A stretch of 64,000 bases of DNA from Flaccisagitta enflata. Lineage: Eukaryota > Chaetognatha > Sagittoidea > Aphragmophora. This document shows positions 10,791-23,075 of the stretch, piece by piece; position 1 is the first letter of the stretch, and each line of letters opens with the position of its first letter. The notes under the pieces are model-generated. The model did no database searches. It was not told the origin of the DNA and worked only from the letters and a program-made list of their open reading frames with translations. Made by a program: the position numbers and the translations under genes. The DNA is taken from positions 9,424,001 to 9,488,000 of the forward strand of contig OZ231127.1 of NCBI GenBank assembly GCA_965153355.1, written 5' to 3'.

Positions 10791-11040
10791 GGTTTTTCTC
10801 AGAAATTCCTTTTTTTCTGACTAAAGCGATGATTTGATGACTTCATTTTCTCGTGAACCGACCTTTTTAAACTGCGCATCCTGTTTTTCTCTGTTTGGCA
10901 ATGTTTTGCTGTGTTTTGGCATAATTGATCGATAAAGAATCTCTGAGCTATTTAAGATGCGTGCATGAAACTAAAAACTCTTAAAATACTTGTCAAATTG
11001 TCCTATTCAGGACAAAAGTAAGAAAAAAAGAGAAAAAAAA

Positions 11041-11105
11041 AAGAAAGAAAGAAAGAAAGAAAGAAAGAACGAACGAAAGAAAGATAGTTAGAAAGAAAGA
11101 AAGAG

Positions 11106-11199
<94 letters not shown>

Positions 11200-11200
11200 G
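11041..11200. repeat. (GAAA)n microsatellite
   Basis: About 38 GAAA units with a few GAAC/GATA interruptions. Confidence 0.95.
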
Positions 11201-11345
11201 AAGAAGGAATGAACGATAGGAGGAATAAAACTTAGTTATAGGACTTCGAGGATGTTCGAGCTCCAAATTTAGCAATTTAGTTTATTTCCTTTTCTTTGGC
11301 CAAAACGGTAATAAACAAATTAGGAGGAGAAAATCCAGGAAATCA

Positions 11346-11830
<485 letters not shown>

Positions 11831-12254
11831 ACAGAGAGACAGACAGAGAGACAGAGAGACAGAGGAGAGAAAGAGAAAGAGAGAGATTTCCTCATCTGTA
11901 TACGCATGAAGAAATAAGCACAACAACTTTGGAAAACAACAACCATGACCTCGCAAGAAAATCTAAAAATAGCTTAAATTTCTTCTTTTTTTCAGATCGG
12001 AGAGAATAATCGTGGCAGGATGTACTAGAGATAATTTGATGCATGCAATTGAAGATATGGACAGGAGTTACCATCACCCACAGTCCCACATAGCATCGGG
12101 AGTATTTCGTAATTTTTGACATCGAATTTGATGTACAATGTCTGGGTTTGAGGTTTTCTCTAGTTTTCTCTAGTTTTCTCTAGTTTGCTCCAGTTTTATC
12201 TAAATCTATCCAGTTTTATTTAGTTTAATCTAGTCGTCCTCCGGCTGACCTAAT

Positions 12255-13238
12255 CAGTCAGTGGACAAAACGATATATGTAGATAAGTCAACACCATGAG
12301 ATATTTCACAGAGTAAAGAAGAAATATTTCAGTACACTGAAATATTTCAGTGGGGTGAAATCAGAAAATGTCAGCAGGCTGAAATATTTCAACAGGATGA
12401 AATATCTTAGCAGAGTGAAATATTTCAATGAAATGAAATCATGATATCATAACACTCAAAACTTCAACTTATGACATTGTACAGTAGATGTCGTCTAAAT
12501 TTGGAATTATGGGGGCCCTCATATCCTAACTACTATTTGTGCCAATGAAATGAAACTGTGTGTGTATAATGCTTACGTCCTATTAAGTTGACAATGGCAG
12601 CTCTGTGGCCAGAAAATTTTTTTGAATCTACTAGATCAAAATCCCTCAATTAAAACAACTGCCAAAATTGGTCTAGTGGTTAACTCACTTAACTTCAAAT
12701 CTATCTTAATCAGTTTATATCTTTGAAGGTTCCAGATTTGAATCCAAGGCTGGTTTTGCAATTAAAGCAAATTGATGAAGCTGAAATTCTGCTATAAAAG
12801 TGATTGATCTTAATACTTTAAACTAAAAGTTAATTTTTGTAAAGTAAGCCATAGGGGGATGCTATACCCCATTGTCAACCCTTTAGGGTCTATAGATTAC
12901 ACCAGCAATATATCAGTCCCCTCATTGTACTGATGCTCAGGTTATGAGCTCCCCGTATTTCCAAGTCTAGACGACATCTACTGTATCGATTATGAAATAA
13001 ACTGCATGTTCTTAGTCTGTTCAAAATTCTATATCTGATATCATGATTTCATCTCATTCAAACATTTCACTCTGCTGAGATATTTCATCCTGTTGAAACA
13101 TTTCAGCCTGCTGAAATTTTCTGATTTCACCCCACTGAAATATTTCAGTGTACTGAAATATTTCTTCAAAATGAAATTTCTCTGTGAAATGTCGCAAGGT
13201 CTTGACATATCTACATATATCGTTTTGTCCATTGACTG
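12255..13238. mobile_element. Long-TIR element with 4-bp TAAT duplication
   Basis: Two inverted arms of about 190-200 bp (12255-12450 and 13030-13238) begin CAGTCA(A/G)TGGACAAAACG and contain the phased motif (CTGAAATATTTCA). Both edges are flanked by TAAT (12251-12254 and 13239-13242). The arms match through several substitutions and one small indel. The spacer holds a nested TA-type element (12482-12983). No transposase is visible, and the superfamily cannot be assigned. Confidence 0.85.
12482..12983. mobile_element. Tc1/mariner-like miniature element, CAGTAGATG family
   Basis: The ends are CAGTAGATGTCGTCTA and its inverted complement, flanked by TA on both sides (12480-12481, 12984-12985). 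The same family, filled by another element, is at 15666-16819. It is non-coding and nested inside the long-TIR element. CAGT ends with a TA duplication are typical of Tc1/mariner derivatives. Confidence 0.85.
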
Positions 13239-13249
13239 TAATGGTAGTA

Positions 13250-13640
13250 TCTCGAACCTATCGTCCATAATGCGCTTATTTCTGTAATGATTTAAATGAC
13301 GAACAATTCTTATCGATAGGCTTTCAAAGTATAAATAGCTAGTTCCATTGAATTTTTCCAAAGATTTTTTTTTGTCATAAAAATTTCTTGGAAACTTCCC
13401 TTCGCTGTTGTCGGTATGGATTTCCATATCCCCGTGCCCGCTGTCAGTAAAGAAAAGCACGCAGTCATAAAGAATATATGAATGAAGTTCAATGACGCCA
13501 TTGATTAAAAAAATAGAATTTTCTTGATCGATTTTTGCGTAAATGCTTTTTGGCGACCAATCAACTATAAACATAATGTTAAGAAATAAGAATAGGATGT
13601 CATTCGACAACAAAAAAGTTTGTTGGCGACGAATCGTCAA
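13250..13640 (-). CDS. Uncharacterised open frame
   Basis: A minus-strand frame from the ATG at 13640 runs 199 codons to 13041. Only the first 130 codons or so lie outside the long-TIR element, and the rest reads through its arm. The outside part has mixed composition (FIVDWSPKSIYAKIDQ, ELHSYILYDCVLFF) with no recognised domain and no simple repeat. It could be a remnant coding exon or chance. Confidence 0.2.
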
Positions 13641-13792
13641 TGAATATCATGTTTTGGTAATGTTTTGATTGAATGTTTTTTTTATTGTTCTTCCGGATTC
13701 TAGAGAACCGAATAGTCGAGAAATTTATTTATTCATAATATGAAACCAACTGAAGGAACAAGGCGAACAAGATTCGAGACGCGTGCTTGTAG

Positions 13793-14390
13793 ATGAATGA
13801 ATGAATGAATGAATGAATAAATGAATGAATGAATGAATGAATGAATGAATGAATGAATAAATGAATGAATGAATGAATGAATGAATGAATCAATGAATGA
13901 ATGATAAATGAATGATGAATGAATGAATGATAAATGATGAATGATGAATGAATGAATGAATGAATGAATGAATGAATGAATGAATGAATGAATGAATGAA
14001 TGAATAAATGAATGAATGAATGAATGAATGATAAATGAATGATGAATGAATGAATGAATGATGAATGATGAATGAATGAATGAATGAATGAATGAATGAA
14101 TGAATGAATGAGTGAATTAAAGAATAAATAAATGGATGAATGAATGAATGAATGAATGAATGAATGAATGAGTGAATGGATGATTGAATGAATGATGGAA
14201 TGAATGATGGAATGAATAAACGATGAATGGCTGAATGAATGAATGAATGAATGAATGAATGAATGAATGAATGAATGAATGAATGAATGAATGAATGAAT
14301 GAATGAATGAATGAATGAATGAATGAATGAATGAATGAATGAATGAATGAATGAATGAATGAATGAATGAATGAATTAATGAATGAATTC
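13793..14390. repeat. (GAAT)n microsatellite
   Basis: About 600 bp of GAAT units with occasional GATAAAT and GATG slips. Confidence 0.95.
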
Positions 14391-15315
14391 ACCATCAGCT
14401 TCCACCGACTCATCCGTTATCAGTTCTTTTAGATTGGATTGCACAAGAAAAGTCGATGCCAAACAGGAATGAAACAAAAAGTTGAAACATGGTCATGACT
14501 TTGAATTGGAATCAGAAAATGAAATCATGACGAAATAAACATAAGAAGGCGCGGCACTTAAACATTGCCAACGCAATTATGCAGGATACGTCTGGTGGTT
14601 AAGGATTTTCAGACGGATCTTTTTTTAGAAACAGGAATTACACAGCGGTTATTACATAGGATTATTTTTAACGCGAGCAACTAGAACCGCGAGTTTGAAA
14701 TAAGCACTTTACGCAAACAGCTTTGATTCACGCAAAGAATGCGAAAATGCGGCGTTACTTTCCGACTTCTGGCAGTGGATATAAGTGTACTGATATCAGT
14801 GCTTATGGTGCATAATTGTTCTGGTACCAATCAACTACCCATTCTATTATCCTCACAATGATGAGCGGTCCGGTTATCTAATATGTACCTTACTGATGAG
14901 TCAAAATTCTAATAAGAAACGCGAAACTGATTATTGATTAAGCCGTTTGACAGTCTTTAACCAAATACCACTGTAATCAGTTGCCTAATGCACTTGTTGC
15001 AATTTGTGCACTTGTCTCAATTAGTTCCCAAAACGTTGGCGTTTAGGTCCCAAATCGACTCTAGTCTGTCGCTTCCATTTTTCATTTCAACAGTGAAGAT
15101 ACTTTCAAAACATTTGGTTAAAGCTGATAGCTGAAGTTATCTTTGAAAGTAAAAGCATGTTCGATCATAACTTAATTGACCTATCAGTCGTTCTCTAATT
15201 GACCTATCAGTCGTTTTCTAATTGACCACAATTATGGCTCTCAGTTTCAGAGATTGGCAGTTCCCCAAAAATTCCGAAGAACGAGTTTGTGCTGTCCTAT
15301 GCTAGAATAGATTCA
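14391..15315. other. Unassigned sequence
   Basis: No gene seen. A 24-bp phrase (AATTGACCTATCAGTCGTT) is tandemly repeated near 15174-15225. Confidence 0.4.
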
Positions 15316-15317
15316 TC

Positions 15318-15400
15318 TACGCGAATCTACATCCCGCTTTGTCCGTCTGTCCGTCCGTAGGTCCATCCGTCTGACTGTTCCCGCCAATCGTAAAAAAAAA
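15318..15400 (-). mobile_element. HINE-like 3' end fragment
   Basis: CGCGAATCTACATCCCGCTTTG is followed by mixed GTCC/GTCT tetranucleotides and a CCCGCC core. The 5' end was not found. Confidence 0.45.
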
Positions 15401-15665
15401 AAAAACAGTTACTGTTTTGAATTTTATCTATATTCAATTTTTTATATTTTTCACCGGCTAAGGCCATGCCCATAGCTTAATTTGCATAGAACGACTGACT
15501 GATGATAGAGTGTCAGGTGAATCTGGTGCAAATGGGAAGGAATTTAGAATGCGTCAGTTCGCTCTGCGTTATGACTTTTGTGCCTATCAGCCTATGTTAA
15601 GAAATAAGAAAAAAGAAAGATGAAAAAAAGAGAGAAGTTTGATACAAGAGCCTATTTCAAAGCTA

Positions 15666-16819
15666 CAGTAGATGTCGTCTATACTTGGATATACGGGGGC
15701 CCTCATATCCTAAATAGTAACGGGTGGTCAAAAAAAAAGTGACTAAGCTAGAATTTTTTCCAATAAGTTTGGAATTTTTTTTATGAGTTGATATTTTAAA
15801 AATAAAGTAAAATGTATAAAAAAATTTATTTTTTTCCAATTTTATAAAACAAAAAATTATATAAGTACAAAAAAATAAAATGTTTGCATAGATCAGTTAT
15901 AACATAGATAATCAGTTGTTTTTAAGAACTGAATATATTAATTAGGTCCTGTCTGAAATAAATACAATTATTTATAAGCCTCCAAGTTTTGGTTTTAGAG
16001 ATTTCGGTAGAAAAGAAAAGGATGTTTTTTAGAAGTACCTTTTGTTTTGTTATATGTTTGCATTTTTGTAATTTCTCTTAGGTTTCTAATCAGCTTTTGA
16101 ATCGTCCTTATCTATGAATAGTGAATCTATAAAAAAAATTCAATTTTTTTACAGAAAATTATTAGCAAAAATTGAGGCGGTCCATAATCAAAATTAGTTT
16201 ATTGTAAATGATTTAAAATCTATAGAAAATATATAAGAATTGTCATAATGAAAAAAATTGTCTTGCTCTATATCTAATTGGTAAAAAAAAAATTTTTACT
16301 CTAAATGTTTTTTTACAAAAGATATAACAAAATGAAAAAGACACTTTTTTTTGACCACCCGTTATTTGTGCAAATGAAATGAAACCGCATGTGTATAATG
16401 TTTATGTCCTTTAGGGTTGACGATGGGGTATGGCAGCTCTGTGGACAGAAAATTCTCTTGAATACACCAAATCAAATTCACTCAACCTGATCAGCCTTTG
16501 GAATTGGTCAAGTGGTTAACTCACTTGACTCCAGATTTATCATGATCAGCTTATTTGTTTAAAGGTTCCAGGTTTAAATCCCAGGCTGGTTTTCCAATTT
16601 AAGAAAATAAATTGAGTTGAAATTTTGTGAAAAAAGTGATTGATCCTAAAGTTTTATACTGAAAGTTGTTTTTCTAAGGTAAGCCGCAGGGGGATACCAT
16701 ACCCCATCGTCAACCTCTTAGCGTCTATACATTACATTAGCAAACTATCAGTCCCCTTACTGTACTGATGCTCAGGTTATGAGCTCCCCCGTATTTCCAA
16801 GTCTAGACGACATCTACTG
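15666..16819. mobile_element. Tc1/mariner-like element, CAGTAGATG family, with nested insertion
   Basis: Same ends as 12482-12983, with TA at 15664-15665 and 16820-16821. Its outer sequence follows the other copy closely (GGGGGCCCTCATATCCTAA on the left, GGTTATGAGCTCC on the right). It is interrupted at 15720-16362 by a different TA-type element. Confidence 0.85.
15720..16362. mobile_element. Nested Tc1/mariner-like miniature element, ACGGGTGGTC family
   Basis: The terminal inverted repeat ACGGGTGGTCAAAAAAAA is mirrored at 16345-16362. TA flanks both sides (15718-15719, 16363-16364). The copy at 12482 has an unfilled CTATTTGTG at the same position, which acts as an empty site and confirms a TA duplication. 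The interior is AT-rich and non-coding. Confidence 0.9.
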
Positions 16820-16821
16820 TA

Positions 16822-18155
16822 CAAATTGACGATATAAAACTATCAATATCGAAAGAAAAGGAGGCAGGAGAGGTATAGGGGTTTGGCCATTAGGGGCCCG
16901 CCCATACTCTCCACGACCCTGCTTAAGGTAGCATGGAAAGATTCTCTAACTAGACACTTCCAAATTCCAAGCTTGTAATAAAGGTCAAACATCTTTTGGT
17001 CGTTCGATTCTCCATATGACAGAAAATTTATGAAGAAAAATGAAATGTTTCACCATACTTTTTGCATTATTATCAGGATAATAATTAAGCTGGAATGCTT
17101 TAAGTGGACAAACTGTCTCTAAGGACACATGGTGCATACATTTTTATCATATTTTGACTTAAAATGTAATTTGAACTATGCGTTTCACATGAAAATAAGC
17201 ATGAAAATGATGTTTTTTAGTGAATTTCTGCTTACACTTTTTTTCATTTTCTGAGGTCGAAATTCTAAGAAAGCCAAACACAGGGAAATTTTGCATTTTA
17301 AAAAACATAGTTCTCTCTGTAATCGATTTGGGGTGAGAACTATGTTCTTTGTTTTTTCATTTTTTCATTTCCTATGCAAATTTAGAATTTCGACCAGCCC
17401 CTTGTCAGTGACCAAAAATAAAATAAGTATAAATTTTCAAAACAATTTTTTTGGTAACATTGGCTAAACTTGGTCCTCTTGCTAAGTAAATGCAAATTTT
17501 TCTTTTTAATATGATGTCTGAGCTATCTCAATCACTTTTATTCGTTTATTTGTACATTTTAATTTATACATTTTTTCTATTTTGCCATTCTTTGAAGGTA
17601 AGATTCGGGATTCGCCGGGCCAAGGAAATACCCTCATAAGATGACATATTAAGTATCCTTTCTCAATTTCTTTTTTGAGAAAAGTGTCTCTAGGTGGTCA
17701 GGGACATCAGGTAGCACTCTGGTAACAACCTACTTTCTTCAGTGTTGACATATTATTAGGATCTAAGACCCAAAAAAGGGCTGATTTCACCAATTTCTGT
17801 ATGTCCTATTTAGGTCCCACTGACTATCTCCACTGTAAAATATGAGAAAAAACATAACATGATATGAAGATATGGGTTATTTTCATTGGTCCTGAATAGG
17901 GTTTTGAGGACTTAAAATCTTTCGTTGACAGGTCCTTGTTCATAATAAAAAAATACAATTTTTTATATTTTTTAAAAAGTACTATTTTTGTCAATTTTTG
18001 GGAAAAATTCCAATTATTGATAAAAAAACATCATCTTTCCTTTATGTTTTCAACTTTTTATTTTTTGCCCGTGTAGTGAAGACATACAAGAGTGTTCATG
18101 CCAAATTTCATGACTTTGCCATGTCTCAATCGAGAAATATGAAATTTTTAATGTG
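16822..18155. other. Unassigned AT-rich sequence with one hairpin
   Basis: No gene seen. A hairpin spans 17256-17395: GGTCGAAATTCTAA pairs with TTAGAATTTCGACC, with an inner stem AACATAGTTCTC/GAGAACTATGTT. It may be a worn fold-back element. Confidence 0.45.
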
Positions 18156-18377
18156 CTATAAGAAATGTGTTCACACCCTGTCACGCTTATGTCACGCTGT
18201 GATTCCTCGTATTGAGACCCGTCATAAGAAACAAGGGAAGTTTGCACTGGGAATGGTCTTAAAGAGCATCAAATTCTGCGTCTAACCCTAAAATTTCAAG
18301 TCCATGAGTCTAGGAATTTTCGATTTATGAGTATTTTTGTCATTCCATGTCTTTAGGTGTGAACACATTTCTTATAG
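18156..18377. mobile_element. Small inverted-repeat element
   Basis: A perfect 22-bp inverted repeat (core TAAGAAATGTGTTCACACC) occurs at 18156-18177 and 18356-18377, with TA available at both edges. No family was recognised. Confidence 0.6.
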
Positions 18378-18426
18378 CCGCCTCAAGTTTTTTTTTTGCA
18401 GTCACGCATTGTTGGAGGCTTTAGGC

Positions 18427-18996
18427 TGTGAACAAGGCCGGATACACGGGCCAAAGACGGTGGGCACTAATTCATCACTTCATACTATTCTCCTATTTCC
18501 ATTAAATTTTCTAGCTGTAAAATGCTGTAGCTCTATCAGACCTATCCCGACGTTATGAATCCATAGCTATCCCTAGCTCCATCAGACCTATCCCTAGCTC
18601 TATCAGACCATTCCTAGCTCTATAAGACCTATCCCGAGCTCTATCAGACCTTTCCCGAGCTTTATCAGACCTATCCCGAGCTCTATCAGACCTATCACCA
18701 GCTCTTTCAGACCTATCCCCAGCTCTATCAGACCTATCTCCAGCTCTAACAGACCTATCCTAAGACCTATCGGACCTATCACCAGACCTATCCGACCTAT
18801 CCCCAGCGCAATAAGACCTAATTGTTGCTGATTATATTAGTGAATGAAATGACGAGTATCATTTTTGATGAACAAAATGAGTTTTCTATTGATTTCAAAC
18901 ATTTTTAGCGATTTTTCATTCTAGCGTGACCGACGGATGGACGGACGGACGGACGGACAGAGCTTCTTATAGAGATGCTATGGCGCATCTAAAAAT
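18427..18996 (+). mobile_element. Hairpin element of the AGATGC (M) subfamily with 20-bp minisatellite
   Basis: It begins AACAAGGCCGGATACACGG like the HINE-like family. It then carries a run of 20- to 21-bp units (CCTAGCTCTATCAGACCTAT, 18530-18830), GGAC tetranucleotides, and ends in the hairpin AGATGCTATGGCGCATCT followed by A5. Confidence 0.6.
18530..18830. repeat. 20-bp minisatellite
   Basis: About 14 imperfect units of AGCTCTATCAGACCTATCCC. Confidence 0.85.
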
Positions 18997-19067
18997 CATC
19001 CTAGCATATTTGTGAATCATTTCCAATGATTTTTGCTTCTTTTCCAGATTTTAAACTCGAGCGTGAC

Positions 19068-19131
19068 CAACCAACCGACCGACCGACCAACCGACAGACA
19101 GAGGCTCTCATAGAGGTGCTATGGCGCACCT
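19068..19131 (+). mobile_element. M-subfamily 3' end, AGGTGC hairpin
   Basis: ACCG/ACAG tetranucleotides lead to AGGTGCTATGGCGCACCT. The stem differs from that at 18978 at paired positions (AGATGC/GCATCT versus AGGTGC/GCACCT). Confidence 0.6.
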
Positions 19132-19559
19132 AAAAAAAGAACAGGAGGTAAAAACAACCAATAGGATGGGCATCGGGAACACTAATATCATCACTTCATA
19201 CTAAATTCTCAAAAATTTCCTGATTAAATTTTGAATTATTGCTGTAAAATGCTGTAAAAATGCTCTAAAAACAGCATTTTTTACTATTTCTTCAGTATTT
19301 CTCTTTGATACACTGCAGCATTGATTCATCCGTACTCAAAATTAGTGTAACTGGTCTAGGGACACTATATTGAAAAGAATTGTTCTTTAGATGTTGAAAA
19401 TTAGTATCTGTATATGCTGTAAAATGCTGTAAAAACAGCAAAATTATAGGAATTTTTTATGTTTTTTCTCAGATTCCGCTGAAGTCGCTCTAAGATTTTG
19501 AGAAATGAAGTAAGTAGGCCTCAGATATATTCATGTAACAATTTCATCTAATTGCATTT

Positions 19560-19876
19560 ACGTTATGTATGGTCACAATGACAATGCGGACGGGTGGGCA
19601 GGGGCGGCCAACACCTATTCACACCCAACGCCCCACCCAACCCCCTTTCGAACACAGACACCTGCTTAAAAAGGTTCTAAAACGCTCGTTTTCCCGCTTT
19701 TCGACTCGGGCTCACGTATGGACGGACAATCAAATGGACGGACCAACCAACTGACAGACTAACCAACAGATGGACCAACCAACAGACAGACCAACCAATG
19801 TACGGACCGACCGACCGATGGACTGAGCGACGGGTGGACGGACAAAGCCTCCTATAGAATTGTGTGTCCGCGACTT
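19560..19876 (+). mobile_element. HINE-like element
   Basis: The 5' part contains GCGGACGGGTGGGCAGGGG, then a core ending TTTTCGACTCGGGC, mixed GGAC/AACC tetranucleotides, and GTGTGTCCGCGACTTAAAA at the 3' end. GCGGAC and GTCCGC are inverted partners. The copy-B equivalent is 37540-37856. Confidence 0.7.
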
Positions 19877-20481
19877 AAAACAACTAAAAAATAACTACCG
19901 GGTGATCAGCCAGAGTTGAGTAAATCTATGATGCAATTACTCTAAGACTACAAAAGCAAATCAGTTGGGGAAGATTACTGAACATTTGCTTATGTAGAAA
20001 GAAAAAGCCCCATAATGTTAAAGAAACAGCCTTCCACATTTCAGTTCAAGTTGATTTGGAAAAGTGGTGCAATTTTGCGCAAGATCCTAGTCTTTTGTCA
20101 AGTCATTTCCTCTTGAATAGAGACATTTAGGGTAAAAAATTGCGGTTCTTATGATTTTCTTTTCAAAAATGGATTAAAAACTTGTTAATTTGGCACCATA
20201 AAACTGATTTTAGCCGTACTCAATCGACAGATATACTTGAAACACCAAGGACATTGAGTAAATGGGAAAAAGTCAATCGTCCAAGTTACTCTAAATTTGG
20301 GATCAATTCCTGATCTTGGAAAAAAACATCTACAGCCTTTTGGGCTAAGATCTCCATCTTTGGCTTTAAGTAAAGGTTCATTAATTTTCTATATGATAAA
20401 CCAGTGCCTAAGTTTCAACTAATAATTGTACAGTCTCAGCGTCCAAAAAGATTTACTCTCTTCCGGTATTCTTTTTCTTTT
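19877..20481. other. Unassigned sequence shared with copy B
   Basis: No gene or repeat recognised; nearly identical to 37857-38460. Confidence 0.4.
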
Positions 20482-20632
20482 TAGTCGCGGACACACGACT
20501 CTACACCTTGCCGTGTTGGTCGGTCCATCCGTCCGTCTATCGGTCCGTATCATTTCTGAATTGCGAGCGGTTTTCGCATTACCGCTCCTGCCAAATTGTC
20601 CGCGACTGGATTGCCGTGTATCCCGCCTTGTT
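20482..20632 (-). mobile_element. HINE-like element, compact
   Basis: The hairpin AGTCGCGGACACACGACT contains GTCGCGGAC, and the opposite end contains GTCCGCGACTGG, its reverse complement. A GTCC tract and TGTATCCCGCCTTGTT complete the structure. The copy-B equivalent is 38461-38611. Confidence 0.8.
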
Positions 20633-20934
20633 TCTGCTCAAGCTTAGTAAAATAATGCTTCGAGTGAGATGACGAACAACACTAAAGTGAAAGTTGGACA
20701 CTTGTAAATTTGGTATGAGGGAAATGATTAGACATTTTCATACAACATAGAGAAGCTTCAAATTTGTATTTCGAAATATGGAAAATTTCCACCAACGGTT
20801 TGAACCTCATTGCTGGCGCAGAAATCTGACATCATCCTTGTCATTTCCACTAATGAGGGCATGTTTCTAGTGAAGATGTAAAACGCGTTTCTTCCCCTGT
20901 AACGCGATCACAGCGTAAACACATATTCAAGAAT

Positions 20935-21070
20935 ATTAACTGTCCCACGAGGGAGTGAGGGAAGTGAGTGAGCGAGCAAAGCAAGAGTAGCAAAGCGAGC
21001 ATAGCAAAGCGAGCATAGCGAGTGAGCAGAGTGAGCGGTACGAGCAAACGAACATAGCGAGTGACTGAGT
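20935..21070. repeat. AGCGAGCATAGCAA minisatellite
   Basis: Irregular units of 10-15 bp. In copy B, a 242-bp block ending in this repeat is present twice in tandem (38763-39004 and 39005-39246). Confidence 0.8.
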
Positions 21071-21179
21071 ATCCTGTTCAAAACACGTGACAAGAAAGTG
21101 GAAATGCCCCCTGATTTAAAACCAGATCTTACGCAGAGTTCTGATATCATCCTCCAAACTTCTAAACCATCTTATAGAG

Positions 21180-21518
21180 TAGGGTGTCTGAAAATATGGT
21201 CATATTTGAATCTGGTCTCCCTCGCGGGAGAAATGAGACCATTTCCATCACAGATGATAACCCTAAAATCTGGTGGCAATCAAATGAAGTTTACTCATGG
21301 CCGCAACCCCCCCTCATTTCCCATAAAAAATATACAGGAAGGAATTTGACCTCTGCAGCTTCCTATCTTTTATAATGGGAATGGGGTGGGGTTGCGGCCA
21401 TGAGTAAACTTTGTCTGATCATCTCCAGATTTTAGAGTTACCATCTATAATGGAAATGGTCACATTTCTCCCGCGAGGAAGACAAGATTCGGATATGACC
21501 ATATTTTAAGTCACCCTA
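21180..21518. mobile_element. hAT-like fold-back element with 8-bp duplication
   Basis: The ends are TAGGGTGTCTGAAAATATGG and its inverted counterpart. The arms pair over about 130 bp, through CTCGCGGGAGAAAT and CTCATGGCCGCAACCCC. Direct repeats TTATAGAG flank it at 21172-21179 and 21519-21526. An 8-bp duplication and TAGGG ends agree with hAT elements. No transposase; it would be non-autonomous. Confidence 0.85.
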
Positions 21519-21788
21519 TTATAGAGCCTCTACGATCATAGAAGAGTACTATATACAGCCTCATATTTTCGCTTGGCTAGCGAAAAGAAAGGTTAAACTA
21601 AGAGTGATGAGGCCATGACACTCTTTTGCCAAAATTTGAACTCTCATTGATGAATCCTAGTTTCATTTTACACAAAAAATGGCTTTTGAAAATATGAGTA
21701 TTGAAGGTGTTTTGCTGCATTAACAGGACAATTTTTCAACGTGAATGTAAAACACCCCTGCCTTTTTCGTATGGGTAATAATGAAAAA

Positions 21789-21931
21789 GAAGGCTGGATA
21801 TATGGCAATCCAGTCGCGGATGGTTGGGCAGGAGCAGTAATGCAATACTGCTCGCGAGTTTAGCAATAATTTTGACCAATGGACGGACGGACCGACCAAA
21901 ACGGCAAGGTGTAGTGTCTGCGTCTAGAAAA
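21789..21931 (+). mobile_element. HINE-like element
   Basis: It has AAGGCTGGATATATGG, then CAGTCGCGGATGGTTGGGCAGGAGCAG, GGAC tetranucleotides and GTGTAGTGTCTGCGTCTA. A second set of GATGGACC tetranucleotides and GTGTAGAGTC follows at 21960-22018. The copy-B equivalent is 40020-40160. Confidence 0.65.
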
Positions 21932-22132
21932 AAACTTGCAAATTCTGGACTGTGGTGAACCGATGGACCGATGGACGGATGGACTGACCTACCAACCAAC
22001 ATTGCAGGGTGTAGAGTCATTTCTTACAAACCTTTTTTTGTCTCATCTTCGGTCAACTGGCGTCTATGCTGACGCTAACGCCTACGCCGACTATGTCCAC
22101 TTCTACTACATAGAATCTCTTTTCTACATTTT

Positions 22133-22374
<242 letters not shown>

Positions 22375-22466
22375 ATGCAGTTCCATCTCGCAATAACGGA
22401 TCTGAGAAGAACACGAAGAAGATGATAAAACGGAAGAAGATGGAGGAGATAAAAGAGATAAAGCAT

Positions 22467-22870
22467 ATAAAGAAGAAGAAGAAGAAGAAGAAGAAGAAGA
22501 AGAAGAAGAAGAAGAAGAAGAAGAAGAAGAAGAAGAAGAAGAAGAAGAAGAAGAAGAAGAAGAAGAAGAAGAAGAAGAAGAAGAAGAGGACGAAAACAAA
22601 GAAGAAGAAGATGAGAAGGAAGAAGATGGAGGAGATAAAAGAGATAAAAGAGAACAAGACAAAGAGGAAGAAGATGATGAAGAAGAAGAAGAAGAAGAAG
22701 AAGAAGAAGAAAAAGAAGAAGAAAAAGAAGAAGAAGAAGAAGAAGAAGAAGAAGAAGAAGAAGAAGAAGAAGAAGAAGAAGAAGAAGAAGAAGAAGAAGA
22801 AGAAGAAGAAGAAGAAGAAGAAGAAAAATAAGAAGAAGAAGAAGTAGAAAAAGGAGAAGGAGAAGAAGGA
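22467..22870. repeat. (AAG)n microsatellite
   Basis: Two AAG runs of about 115 and 150 bp are separated by an imperfect repeat of GATGGAGGAGATAAAAGAGA. The lysine/serine/leucine frames are artefacts. Confidence 0.95.
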
Positions 22871-22969
22871 GAAGATACCATGAAAGAATTGCAATTATTG
22901 TGGTTATTAAAATCACTTATCGACAGACGACATCTAGCCAAATTCGTCATTTAAAAAGCTAGAGTTAAA

Positions 22970-22970
22970 A

Positions 22971-23001
<31 letters not shown>

Positions 23002-23075
23002 TAAGAAAGGAAGAAAGGAAGAAAGGAAGAAAGGAAGAAAGGAAGAAAGAAAGAAAGATAGAAAGAATGAATGAA
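22970..23075. repeat. (GAAA/GGAA)n microsatellite
   Basis: GAAA and GGAAGAAA units, present also at 41083-41180. Confidence 0.95.
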
